Assembly: GCA_025201705.1 (NCBI GenBank)
Contig: MU616618.1
Location: forward strand, 62,762-81,507
Direction of reading: 5' to 3'
DNA: 18,746 nucleotides
Source: Dissophora ornata
Lineage: Eukaryota > Mortierellomycota > Mortierellomycetes > Mortierellales > Mortierellaceae
Shown here piece by piece: positions 7,489 to 16,922 of the stretch (position 1 is its first letter; each line of letters opens with the position of its first letter). The notes beneath the pieces are model-generated. The model ran no database searches and was not told where the DNA came from. It worked only from the letters and a program-made list of their open reading frames with translations. The translations under genes and the position numbers were made by a program.

Positions 7489-9201
7489 ATGCACCACTCC
7501 ACTACCCTCTCCCTCATCATTGACATTCCACACATCCATGGCGAGATCGCATCCTCATTGTCCCAGAGCGACCTCGCCCGTTGCGTGCTCGTGAGCTCTG
7601 GCTGGAACACCGCCTTTACTCCCCAGCTCTGGCGAAACATCCTCCTCAAGCACCCACGCACTGTCTCTCTCTTCCAACACTCGTCTGAGGTCCGACATGG
7701 TCTCCAGCGAGCCGCCGACTACGTGCGCTCGATCGACACGTTCTTCATCCAATCCTTCCCAGTAAACAGCGCCTTTCGCTGTCTGACTCGGCTCAAAGTC
7801 ATCGCTTCGGATTTCCGCTACAAAGGGATTGTCAACCATACAAACACACGACGACTACTCCAGTTCATTAAAGCGAATGTCAGTCTGAGAGAGATCACCC
7901 TCTCCGAGTTCCCGCTCATAAGTGTACAAACCTCGGACCTGCTTGGAGACACCATAGCTAACCATCCGGGACTTGTCAGCGTAGCCATCACCTGCAACAA
8001 GGCTGCTGACCTCCTGAGTATCCTACATGTCCTGAGGGGGACAACCCTGAGCCGAGTCGAGAAGCTGTCCCTCGTCTGTGGCTCCATAATTATCTGGTCT
8101 GATGATCTCCTTGGTGTTTTGATCGACAGTAACACACCTGGCAGTGCCCCGTACGACCTTCTTCCCCAAGGACTCAATACTACTCGACTCAAAGACCTCA
8201 CCCTCGATGCGAATCTCGGACAGATATTGCATATCACATTGTTGCCTCTTTTGAGACACAGCCCAGATCTGGAGCGGCTGTTCGTCCCCTGCATCGACGT
8301 TAGATCCTTTGGCGATTTGTGTCCCATCCTTCGGCGGTGCTGTCCAAAAGTACAGCATCTCCAAGGAGGATTCTTCCACGCGAAGGACGAGCACCAGGCC
8401 ATGCTACTAAACGCCTTTCAGTCTCTTCGAACCTATATCATGGGTGGCTCACAGCCAATGGGTCTGCAATCGATCGAGGCCCTGCTCCATCCTCAACATA
8501 GAATGACTCTGGAGCATCTAGATATCCAATGCTGTATCGAGATCGAGAGCAAGTATATCCAGCTCATCTTGACATCCTGCCCCAGCCTTAGATCCTTCAA
8601 GAGCTTGAGCACAAAGATTGGATATGTTTTGTACGAACCGAGACTGGACATCAAAGATCTGCCGATCCGATCGGGAGGTGGTGACCCCGCCTGGGTGTGC
8701 AAAGGATTGAGGGATCTCCGGATCGGGTTTACAGGATTTTCGACGCTCATAGAGGGCGAGTCTGTAAACCCTTATGTAGATCACATCTACGGCCAACTTG
8801 CGGTCCTGACCGACCTCCGGATCTTGCATCTTGCGGGTGAGACGTCACCCAGGCGCATCCCACGTACATCCCAGGTTTGGGCGTTCGATTTCACTCTAGA
8901 GAGCGGGCTCGGCAAACTGAAGACGTTGACAAAGTTGAAGGAGCTGAATATACAGAAACTGATGCACCATCGGATAGCCAAGGCTGAGATTGAGTGGATG
9001 GGTCATCATTGGCCTAGCTGGACATTTTTTTTTGGACTGTTCGACACGTCTCTCACATGGCATGGTGGTAGAAGACCTACTAATAGCTGCAGCAACAGTA
9101 GGGATGGTAGCGGTAAGGTGGGGGTTAATTATATAGGAGAGATCTGTCGCCTTCGACCTAACGTTGTCATGGATATAATCGGAGTCGATATTGGCATGTA
9201 G
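7489..9201 (+). CDS. F-box/LRR protein 2 (570 aa, single exon)
   Basis: A probable SCF ubiquitin-ligase substrate receptor. An F-box covers about residues 11-53 (IDIPHIHGEI, then LSQSDLARCVLVSSGW, ending QLWRNILL). The body is leucine-rich repeats with LTRLKVIAS, LREITLSEF, LKDLTLDAN, LERLFVPC and LRSFKSL. A C-terminal block containing KGLRDLRIGFTGFS, NPYVDHIYGQL and HLAGETSPRR is, to my knowledge, typical of the expanded F-box/LRR family of Mortierella-type fungi. The frame is open from 7387, where the first codon is GTG, and there is an in-frame ATG at 7411. The ATG at 7489 is preferred because the F-box begins about ten residues later and the context (ACAATGC) is good. The last 60 residues, after an IEWMGHHWPS motif and a T9 run, are less LRR-like and may reflect a late shift of frame. 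Confidence 0.93.
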   Translation: MHHSTTLSLIIDIPHIHGEIASSLSQSDLARCVLVSSGWNTAFTPQLWRNILLKHPRTVSLFQHSSEVRHGLQRAADYVRSIDTFFIQSFPVNSAFRCLTRLKVIASDFRYKGIVNHTNTRRLLQFIKANVSLREITLSEFPLISVQTSDLLGDTIANHPGLVSVAITCNKAADLLSILHVLRGTTLSRVEKLSLVCGSIIIWSDDLLGVLIDSNTPGSAPYDLLPQGLNTTRLKDLTLDANLGQILHITLLPLLRHSPDLERLFVPCIDVRSFGDLCPILRRCCPKVQHLQGGFFHAKDEHQAMLLNAFQSLRTYIMGGSQPMGLQSIEALLHPQHRMTLEHLDIQCCIEIESKYIQLILTSCPSLRSFKSLSTKIGYVLYEPRLDIKDLPIRSGGGDPAWVCKGLRDLRIGFTGFSTLIEGESVNPYVDHIYGQLAVLTDLRILHLAGETSPRRIPRTSQVWAFDFTLESGLGKLKTLTKLKELNIQKLMHHRIAKAEIEWMGHHWPSWTFFFGLFDTSLTWHGGRRPTNSCSNSRDGSGKVGVNYIGEICRLRPNVVMDIIGVDIGM

Positions 9202-9219
9202 TTTCTCTTGAATCTGTCT

Positions 9220-9225
9220 ATTAAA
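9220..9225 (+). terminator. Polyadenylation signal ATTAAA of F-box gene 2
   Basis: ATTAAA lies about 20 bases after the TAG stop of F-box gene 2. It is the common one-base variant of AATAAA. The position is plausible, although short motifs like this occur by chance. Confidence 0.4.
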
Positions 9226-9394
9226 GAAGCGTAGAAGTGTCCACGCGTTTATTCAGGATATTCTGTAATAGGGAACTTGTGTATCGAATGTAGGGCTGGA
9301 TGACCACGAAGAGCGAAGAAAGAAAGAATGGATGTATGAACCCCCGTCGGGAGAAACATAGAACTATAAAAAATTGCGCATGGTAGGGCCGCGA

Positions 9395-10475
9395 TTGCAG
9401 CATTACTTCGGTCTTCAGGTCCAAAGACGCATGGAAGCAATGTGGCGCAATCTTCTCTATGATTCTTATTATGCTGGTGCCTCAGTTGTGCATGACCGCC
9501 GGCCGTGAAGAAAGCAGGCGATGTATCTTTTGGACAATAGTCTCGAACAGTTTTAGCAACGACCTCACCCACATTGATATCTGCTAGGCAAGGCTCATCC
9601 CAGGCAATCAAGTGAAGGGCAGTGCTCCGAGATTGAGCAGAGGGTTTCTGCAGTATATCCGGCATCAGACAAAAGGAATTTACATCGCCCTTAGTCGCCG
9701 CAGAGGCTCCTGCCTCAGCACCAATGGCCCGTCTGCAGAGTCGCGTTCATCTGGAGTCAGATCCGGTAGCCTTGCCTCATTATGGATCACATAATTAAGC
9801 GTTAGTTTCTCGAGAGATGGTGGGCAGCCAAGGAATAGGACTTGAAAGACTCGTGGGTGAATGACAACACGGTTGGGCACAAGGGTCAAGTGGGTGAGCC
9901 GATAGAGTTTCGAAATGGTGCGCGCCGTCACCTTTGCCACCAGGTCGTTAGTCCAATCCAGGCTCTCAAGGCGGAGAAGACCAAAGCGCATCTGAATTGA
10001 GTCAGGCGCGTCATTAACTGAATAGGGACGACGGACGACGGATCGACGGTCGGAGGCGGAAGCCAAGATGGTCTTGAAGTTGAGGCCACCGTTGACCCAT
10101 CAGTGCCACCCCGCTGGGCACAGCGAGAGCATTAATAAACAGCGTGGTGAGATGAGTAGTTCGTAGGCGCGTACAAAGCGCACGTTCCTTGCTAGAGCTT
10201 GCAGGCTATCGTCAGACGATAAAAAGCGATTTGGCAGTTGACCCTTTTGAATGTTCAAGGTCGAGTAGAAAGCTGGCGTGCATATTTCGTGTAGCAACAG
10301 CAGACGACATGGCGCGGAAAGAGATGAGGATTGATTAGAATGCATGCGTCAGGTCCTGGTGATTAGAGATGGTTGTCCACATTGCTCTCGTCACACTGCC
10401 ACAGGGCTGAACAGGGCTGAGCAGTAGCAATCCTCAGGCTGGAAACGCGCAAGTCCCAGCGTGGCACCAATACCT
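9395..10475 (-). pseudogene. F-box/LRR pseudogene (stop plus frameshifts)
   Basis: LRR-type protein sequence is spread over several - strand frames. From about 10345 to the TGA at 10100-10102 the frame reads STLNIQKG and ARNVRFVRAYELL. The same frame resumes after that stop down to about 9680 with LRLESLDWTNDL, LYRLTHLTLVPNR and PSLEKLTLNYV. Near 9700 the sequence moves to another frame, which continues with ALHLIAWDEPCLADINVGEV and VRDYCPK down to about 9520. Upstream, weak F-box-like pieces ending in MWTTISN occur near 10375-10475, out of frame. The order F-box, leader segment, then LRRs matches the intact neighbours. Introns cannot repair the shifts with the splice signals I can see. Both end points are approximate. 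Confidence 0.7.
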
Positions 10476-10940
10476 CGAACGAGCGAGGGCGCATTCTGTG
10501 GACATGCTGACAATCCAGGACTTATCCGTCATTGCCACCAGTGCTTGCTGGCATTGCAGTGCTCTGGGGGTGTGTAGTCTGGCGAAGCACAATATCCACA
10601 TCTATCCGAAGCTGGTCCACCTCGCTCGCATGATGGCCAACGCCGACCAGAGCAGTGTAGTCTTCGTGTTCTGAACGTTCTGATGTACCTCTCACCGCCT
10701 GGTGACGTGGCACATGCGCAAAAGTGGAGCCTGTACGGTGGGGCGAAGGACCAGCGAGTGTGCGGTGAAGCCTTTGAGCGACAACGGCCTGGTCGCGGCT
10801 GGACTGTTTCGGTGTGTTCACAAACACGCGCCTTACTGTTCCAAAAAGGAGCCTTGATGGACCACTGCTTCCCATCTCTCTCTCTCTTTCTCTCTCATTC
10901 ATTCCATCAATCCATCAATCCATCCCCGTCGGATTTCACA
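10476..10940 (+). promoter_or_regulatory. Upstream region and leader of the large F-box gene
   Basis: No separate gene is supported. The open frame that leads into the large gene starts at 10683, but its first 86 codons look like translated promoter and leader. The last 70 bases are a C/T-rich leader with CT dinucleotides and three CCATCAAT-type repeats, ending in the ATG at 10941. No clear TATA box is seen. Confidence 0.45.
10873..10925. repeat. CT microsatellite and CCATCAAT repeats in leader
   Basis: CT dinucleotide runs broken by single T insertions, followed by CATTCATTCCATCAATCCAT-type short repeats. This is typical of pyrimidine-rich 5' leaders in this window. Confidence 0.75.
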
Positions 10941-13900
10941 ATGGTCAACGCCTTGCGTCCCTCTCTCACAGCGCGCGCACGCCAGGCTGCCCGCCAACCA
11001 GAGCCTGTCCCAGAACAATCTCAGCGCCGCTCAGCCCCGGCTCCTTCCCTGGCAACCGCTCCCACCCCAGCAACTGTAGCGGCTGCGTCAACAGGGAGCA
11101 GAGCATCGTCCAGCTCCCATGGACGGCCCAGGCGAGCTAACACAACCAACCCTATCCCTACCTCGCAGACAGCTCCCTCTCCAGCTTCAACGCTAACTGG
11201 GAGCTACGTGTTTAACAGTCGTGGTCGGACATATCGACGAACCACTGGAGGCCATCTACCCACTACCAGTCAGACATCGCCTTATCCGGCCCCACTCCGA
11301 GCCTCTCAACGCCAGCAAACGCCGCAGATTGCACAGGAAGGTAACACCGCTTCTAACAGCAGCAACACTGCCAGTAGCAGCCCTAGTCAAAGGCGACGGA
11401 TCGACATGAACGCTAGCTCCAGAGCCCGTAGCAGCATTACTGAGGCGAGTCGCCCCTCGACCTCCCTCGCCCCAGGTATCCGTCGCAATGTGGGGGCACT
11501 GACCGTGCCGGCGCGGCCAAATGCAGCCTCGAGCAGCAGCAGAGCTGCCAGCCGTGTGGAGGCGCCGCCCACCACACCACTCCCGAGGGACACCCAAGCT
11601 ATTCGACCACCTTCTCTCGCCGCGGAACCACTCAGAAACCAGTTCTTGCGGTCCCCCCTCACTGGCGGGTCCAAGTCCTCATCACCCTCAAACCTTGGTC
11701 AACGTGCAAAGGCCAAGTCTGAGAAACCCGCTTCCACGCTGAAGCTGACCATCACACGCTCGCACATATTCCATCACAGCCCCGAGGCGCAATGTAACTC
11801 TAACATGTTTGAGAAACTGCCAACAGAGATCTTGTGCGCCATCCTCGGGTATGTGGTCGACCCAGGGGAAGAAAAGCTTGGGGCAAGCGATGATGGCGAC
11901 GGCCCCAGGATAGATAACTCACTCCAGTATTGGTACTTGGATCCCACCCGATCGCTTCTGCGGCAAGTCTGTCGCTCCTGGAACGAGACGATTCTAGCCA
12001 TGGCGAGGGAGATCCATGTCATACTGCCCGTGGACGAATCTATAAAGTCCCTTCTGGAATCTATTGCTGTAAAGAATAGGACTGCATCTCTCTTCAGGAG
12101 CCCCGGCCTTGCAAGACGGGCCCCTGTGAGCACCAGCACCCTTAGAAACACGACCGGCAACACCACTGCAAATATAGGCAATGTTACTGCAAACACAGGC
12201 AACAGTCATGTAGTAAGGAGATCAGCTCGACTCATGGGGGCATCAGCAGCGAACACGGCTACTACACCAGCAGCAGCCCCTTCGAGCTCCGCGACACCGT
12301 TGCCAGGGTGGGTGTTGCCGAACCCTTACCCGACTTCAGGAAACTCGAGAGTGAGTTTAGCCTTTGGCGCATATAATGGATTTGCGGAATCTCACGGCAT
12401 CCGCGCTGACCAACATCCACGACTCTTTCACCACATTATCCAGGATCAGTATGAGCGCCGTCGTATTGCAAAGCAAAAGTCAATGCCGATTCAGTGCTTT
12501 TTTAACCCAGTGCAAAGGCGACAGGATCCGTCGAACCCAAGTGCGGCAGCAACAAGCAGCCATAGCACGGTGTTCAAGGCAAATCCCTGGACATGCCCTC
12601 CCTTCATAAGCTCCCTCTCTATTCAAGGAAGCTTGGCTAGATCAATGGATCCGAAAGAGGATATCGTAATGTCCGCTGGCTACTCTGGAAACAATCCGCA
12701 TCCAGGTGGAGGTGCTGTTGATTTTTTGTCTGTCGATCCGCAATACCACATGGTTGACAGCGAGCAGGGATCTGTGTTGGACCATTGGCTCCGAGCCGCA
12801 GTTCCGAAGAATCTGACCACGTTTTCGATCAGTCGCTCGGCTGATTTTGGTCTGAATGGGTTAGACATGGCTACTTGCACGCATTTGACTTTGTGATTTT
12901 TTTTCTTGCTATCTTGGGGATATCAGTACTGAACACCTTCAGCTCTATTTAATGCCGCTAGGTTATTGTCTCTGCCAAAGCATTTGAAAACATTGAAAAT
13001 CACCCGGTGTCCAAAGAGTAAGTCTAGATGCAACGCATGTTGTTGATTTAATACGCCAAGTAGTTTTGTTTCGATGCTAATGTACTCTGTTCTCATAAAT
13101 ATTATTTTTCCTCCTTATCAAACAGTAACCGGTGGCGTCCTTTTCATGGGCTTTCAGCATCTATCGAACTTGACGTCGCTGACTGTATGCTCTGAGGTCA
13201 TGTTTACTGACGAGAGTTTCGTGGCTGCTCTGAGCTCGTTGAAACATCTCCATCAGCTCACATACATCTATCCCTGCGACCCCGTTCAACCGGCCTGGCG
13301 GGACCTTTTCCGCTATTGCTCCTCATGTGAGCTCTACCATCGCCGCGTCACAACAAAGACCTACACGCGCAAGTTGCTTATTCCAGAACTGCCGCATCAG
13401 ATCCAGGATTTCAGCTTTGAGATGGATGAGACCAAGTTCCAGCACCTGCGAGTCGATAGCTTTGACCAGAATAGCCATGGATTCGACCGTACAGACAACA
13501 CAAAACACTCTCTAGCCTTGTGGAAAGCCGGCTCGGCTTTAGGGGAAACAACGTCGATCTCGTCTCAGACGAGTGACTGGTGTGGCTTCGATCTTTCGCG
13601 AAGTCAACCGAGGTCATGGTGGCCTGATAACTTGACGCGATTGAACCTTTCAAAGACTGTGGTGACAAATGCACGCTTTGATGTGCCTCCTCGATTGACA
13701 GAGCTCATTATCGCGTACCCACTTGAGCCGAACGAAATTACAGACAATGGAGAGCTACCAAAGCTGGAAGAAGACAAGCAGTGGTTCCCCTGCAGTTTGA
13801 TGACGCTTGAAGTACATGGAGTGCCATACCATGTTTCTTGTGACTTGCAGGACAACCCTTCAGGAAAAGCCTCGGGCTGGATGGTAAGTTTTTTCGTATC

Positions 13901-15017
13901 ATTATTTAAGAACAAGTCGAGAAAAAAAAAAAAAAAAAAAAAAAAACACTCAGTCTCTAATGCCGAAAGTGTTGAATGACAGGCCTACATCGATAAGATG
14001 TTGAAAATGGTGCCGCATCAACTTGAGCACCTTACAATCAACAGCTTTCAAGTACCGGATGCAGTAGCAATGACGACCATGCGGGATCGTGTTCAGAAGA
14101 GTCTCAAGACCTGGAAGGTTCGACTGCTGTGCCCTCAGAGACCCAGGGAAAATGGATTTTCGTCCCTGCAGCTGTATGCCCCTATGGTGTATGTGGACGA
14201 ATCAAGCGACGGCGACATGGATGAAGACGACGATTTGGGAGACGACTATTCGTCTTCTGACGGATCTGACTTTTGGGACGAAGAGGTTTACCCGAGTTCA
14301 GACTCTGATGAGGAAATGAGTGCACTGCGTCAGGCAAGAGTTTTCCACAACCATTACGGACATATTGGACGTGCACAACTGCGACAGTTTGCGGAATCTG
14401 TTTCAGCAGAACAGTACGATGTGACGCCCATCAGGCTTAGAGAAACAACCAAGGGAATGAAGGTTTTGGAAAAACTGGAGGTGGAGGTCAACTACCAGCA
14501 CTACAAGTTCTGCCGTGCGATTTGGAAGGGGAATTTGGGACTTTCTGAGCCGACTGCGCCTGTAGGCAAGCAGACTGCGTACGGAAAGATGGGCGAGAGC
14601 GGTAGTAAAGAGGTAGCAGCAGCAGTATTGAGTGAAGGTGTCGATGGTGAAAGTCACGTCATGAAAAAGCAGAGGACTGAGGGATCCTCAGCAGAGCCAT
14701 CCACAAGGGTCGACAAAAAGGGTAAAGGAAAAGCCGTTGAAATTGATGTCGGACCCAGCTGGACCGTCGTGGATGGTGACAAGGTGGAACATTATGAGTC
14801 CCCGGCTGCGTCTTCGTCTTCGTCTAGCAGCCAAGGCATTGGCACCAAGCGAGCGTGGGAAGGGAGTGACACGAGCTCTAGTTCCCAGGACGTTGCACAG
14901 AGCCGTCTGATGGGACATGTGAAGTCGGGTAGTCTTCCCAAGACGGAGATTCGCTACTGGAACAATTCTTGCTGTGGCAAACGATGCCTGGGATGGATCC
15001 GGATTCATCACAACTGA
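10941..15017 (+). CDS. Large F-box protein with disordered N-terminus and acidic tail (4 exons, about 1266 aa)
   Basis: Proposed exons are 10941-12892, 12962-13017, 13126-13883 and 13983-15017 (3801 bases with stop). All junctions are GT-AG and keep the frame. The joins read THLTLLLSLPKHLKTLKI and TRCPKITGGVLFMGFQHL, which are continuous LRR-like sequences, and GWMAYIDKMLKMV. Residues 1-280 are Ser/Thr/Pro/Ala/Arg-rich and probably disordered. An F-box starts at about residue 289 (MFEKLPTEILCAIL), is interrupted by a charged loop, and resumes as LLRQVCRSWNE. A second low-complexity segment carries an NTTGNTTANIGNVTAN repeat. The LRR-like body follows (exons 2 to early 4). The C-terminus has an Asp/Glu/Ser tract (about residues 990-1033), then Lys-rich KKQRTEG and KKGKGKA clusters that could be nuclear signals, and a Ser run. 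It is probably an SCF adaptor, possibly nuclear. An in-frame ATG near 10857 is a less likely start. Confidence 0.87.
12893..12961 (+). other. Intron 1 of large F-box gene (69 bp)
   Basis: The donor is GTGATT, weaker than the usual GTAAGT. The acceptor is CCGCTAG, and CTGAAC near 12928 could be the branch site. An in-frame TGA overlaps the donor (12894-12896), so unspliced RNA would end there. Splicing restores a continuous LRR-like sequence. Confidence 0.75.
13018..13125 (+). other. Intron 2 of large F-box gene (108 bp)
   Basis: A canonical GTAAGT donor and a TTATCAAACAG acceptor after a T-rich stretch. The 56-base exon before it encodes only LRR-like sequence, and the join gives an uninterrupted frame into exon 3. 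Confidence 0.85.
13884..13982 (+). other. Intron 3 of large F-box gene (99 bp, contains A25 run)
   Basis: GTAAGT donor and GAATGACAG acceptor, phase 0. It contains a 25-base A run (13922-13946), which will vary in length between isolates but cannot affect the protein once spliced. Reading through gives a lysine run and then a stop. Confidence 0.85.
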
Positions 15018-15146
15018 AAAGCAAGACGTATGTTACAAATGGTGGCTCTCTCTTGAGAACCCGGCGAGGTTGCCCCCCGTCATTACAATCTTAATCTTGA
15101 CACAACAAATAACGTTTGTATTTTATGGGAATGTGATCAATGTGAA

Positions 15147-15152
15147 AATAAA
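15147..15152 (+). terminator. Polyadenylation signal AATAAA of large F-box gene
   Basis: AATAAA about 130 bases after the TGA stop of the large F-box gene, followed by T-rich DNA. It is the first good match downstream of that stop. Confidence 0.5.
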
Positions 15153-15747
15153 TGCCGCCTTTTTTCGAATTATAGTATTCGCTCTCGATCACTTTTTTTT
15201 TCTTTTCTTATTGAAAATGCCAGCCTGGCTCTCAAAGCTTTGCGCCAATGCGTGATTTTATCGCGAACGTGCTCAGCATTTGAACAGAGGGTACCATGTG
15301 GACAGAAATGGCGATAAATGTATATTTGTCATTTTTGCCACACCGCCCAAACTGCTCTTTCTATTGTCCCAGTCTGTGTTTAAATTTTTCGTCTTTATTC
15401 TCGGCGAGCGAGAAGGAGGGAGAGTCGGATGGGATTGGTCTTGTGCTGCATATAATAATGTGGGCGCCAAAAACATCGCATTACTCTTGTGCAATCGGAA
15501 TGAAGGCGTCAGCCGGATTCTGGGTCTATCGTTGTTCCTGGTGTATGCGAATAGCAGTGTCATTTTGATCAGCGTTGCGAACTTGTTACTGTTATGCTAC
15601 TAGCGATTCTAGAGTCATGAACAATGCAGATGACCCTTGGCACACAGCCTCGCGACTACAAGGAAGAAGGATTACAAACAGAGTTGCTGTTCGAACTGTT
15701 GCTATCTCGAGATGGCTCATTGTGGCATTCATGATGACATTTGCTCT

Positions 15748-15763
15748 CTATTTTTAAAAATAG
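15748..15763. repeat. 16-bp perfect palindrome CTATTTTTAAAAATAG
   Basis: A perfect inverted repeat without spacer. It resembles MADS-box (MEF2/RLM1-type, CTA-W4-TAG) sites, but could equally be chance in A/T-rich DNA. Confidence 0.7.
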
Positions 15764-16478
15764 TGAGTGCTGGCACAGCCCAGGGGCGAATCTCCAGAAT
15801 AGTCTATCCACGCACAACAATAAACACCTGCACTAGGCTGTTTTAACATTGTTTGTACACTTGGGCATGTTCACACATGGCGAGACAACAACCCCTTCCC
15901 GACACCAGATACCGAGACTCCCAGATAGCTGTCCCTGCCATCTGCGATCTGCAAAGACCGCTTGCCAGACTGACCGACCAGGGGCAGATCAGGGATGGAG
16001 AACCCAGTCCTGGCTAGGATAGACAATCGACATGACTCTGTTTACACTGCTGTTGCTAACCCGGTAACACAAAATGGAGACAACTTTTGTTTCTAGAACA
16101 TGAAGATGGACAGCCCGGCAAACACACACAAACAACCAAGAAGGTTTAGTGCAGGGTCGTATATGTCATGTACACGGTAGACGACGCCAAGATACAACGA
16201 TGGCCGCTGCGGCGTAGAGGGTGGAGCTTGCGTGTACATGGAACGGGATGCTAGTGGACGGGGTTCTTGCTTCTTGTCTTGGCAAAAAGGATATAAAAAG
16301 TAAGGTTGCGGCTGTCGTCTGGGACAGGACAAAGGGCAGGGAAGCTGGCAAAATAAAGACTAGTGCGGCGATGGGCGCCTGATAGGGCAAGTAGTGAAAT
16401 TTCATTTACAAGACAAATAAGCTGTGAGGGATATTGTATGTACAGGGCGTACTTGCAGAGGAGCCGGGACGTGCATGA

Positions 16479-16560
16479 GCATGCGCATGCGGTGGTGCAC
16501 ACGGATCAATACGGAGCGCACAGTACAGTACTGTAGAAGACGGGCTGTCAGCCTGCAGGC
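16479..16560. promoter_or_regulatory. Cluster of three short perfect palindromes upstream of the DUF4203 promoter
   Basis: GCATGCGCATGC (16479-16490), TACAGTACTGTA (16524-16535) and GCCTGCAGGC (16551-16560) are each perfect inverted repeats, all within 82 bases and 170-250 bases before the TATA box at 16730. They may be binding sites for dimeric regulators. This is inference only. Confidence 0.35.
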
Positions 16561-16729
16561 AGGATAGTCTAGTGGTGGAGCGGACAGGTCCAGGATGGAA
16601 TGCGAGGGCGAGGAGGAGTGCGGCAGAAAAGGATCAGAAAGAGGGATTTTGGTAAGAATAGACGGGACAGAGGACACGAGATCGATGAGACAATGCGACG
16701 GGGCTGTGGGAGCAGTGCACACGGCGCTG

Positions 16730-16738
16730 TATAAAAGG
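16730..16738 (+). promoter_or_regulatory. TATA box of DUF4203 gene
   Basis: TATAAAAGG is a consensus TATA box 193 bases before the ATG at 16923. A pyrimidine-rich leader with few G residues begins about 30 bases downstream, which fits a start site near 16765. Confidence 0.7.
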
Positions 16739-16768
16739 AACAACGCTCGGGACAACCCTCCCGCCATA

Positions 16769-16841
16769 CTTTCTTTCTTTCATTCATTCTTTCTCTCATT
16801 CTCTCATTCTCACTCTCTCTCACTCTCTCTCTCTCTCTCTC
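16769..16841. repeat. CT/CTTT microsatellite in 5' leader of DUF4203 gene
   Basis: CTTT and CATT units followed by a long CT dinucleotide run on the transcribed leader. It is probably polymorphic in length. Confidence 0.85.
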
Positions 16842-16922
16842 ATCCGCTCTTCATCGTCCCCTCTTCGTAAGCCATCAAGACATCCTCCTATCCACCCAAA
16901 CACACCCAACCCGCCCCCAGAT

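Larger units (their letters stand above)
15153..16729. other. Long spacer without a supported gene
   Basis: About 1.6 kb on both strands with only short or mutually overlapping frames. A 46-codon ATG frame at 15617 and a hydrophobic - strand frame from 16405 have no further support. It contains a 16-base A/T palindrome (15748-15763) and, nearer the DUF4203 promoter, three GC-richer perfect palindromes. A TATAAAAA motif near 16294 has no ORF in suitable position and could drive only a non-coding RNA, if anything. Confidence 0.5.

Noticed and set aside
7219..7539. N-terminal extension of F-box protein 1 (open frame to 7539).
   Set aside because: The extension overlaps the start of the divergent F-box gene, is low-complexity Pro/Ser/Thr sequence, and would place the F-box far from the N-terminus, unlike the family.
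7818..8402. 194-codon - strand ORF inside F-box gene 2.
   Set aside because: It is antisense to a clear LRR coding region and shows no protein-like motif; a shadow frame.
12525..12545. GGGTTCGACGG on the - strand as a tRNA B-box.
   Set aside because: It lies inside exon 1 of the large F-box gene, and no A-box, acceptor stem or anticodon arm can be built around it.
16402..16767. Several overlapping hydrophobic - strand ORFs upstream of the DUF4203 gene.
   Set aside because: They overlap each other in different frames, include the TATA region of the + strand gene, and have no family features.
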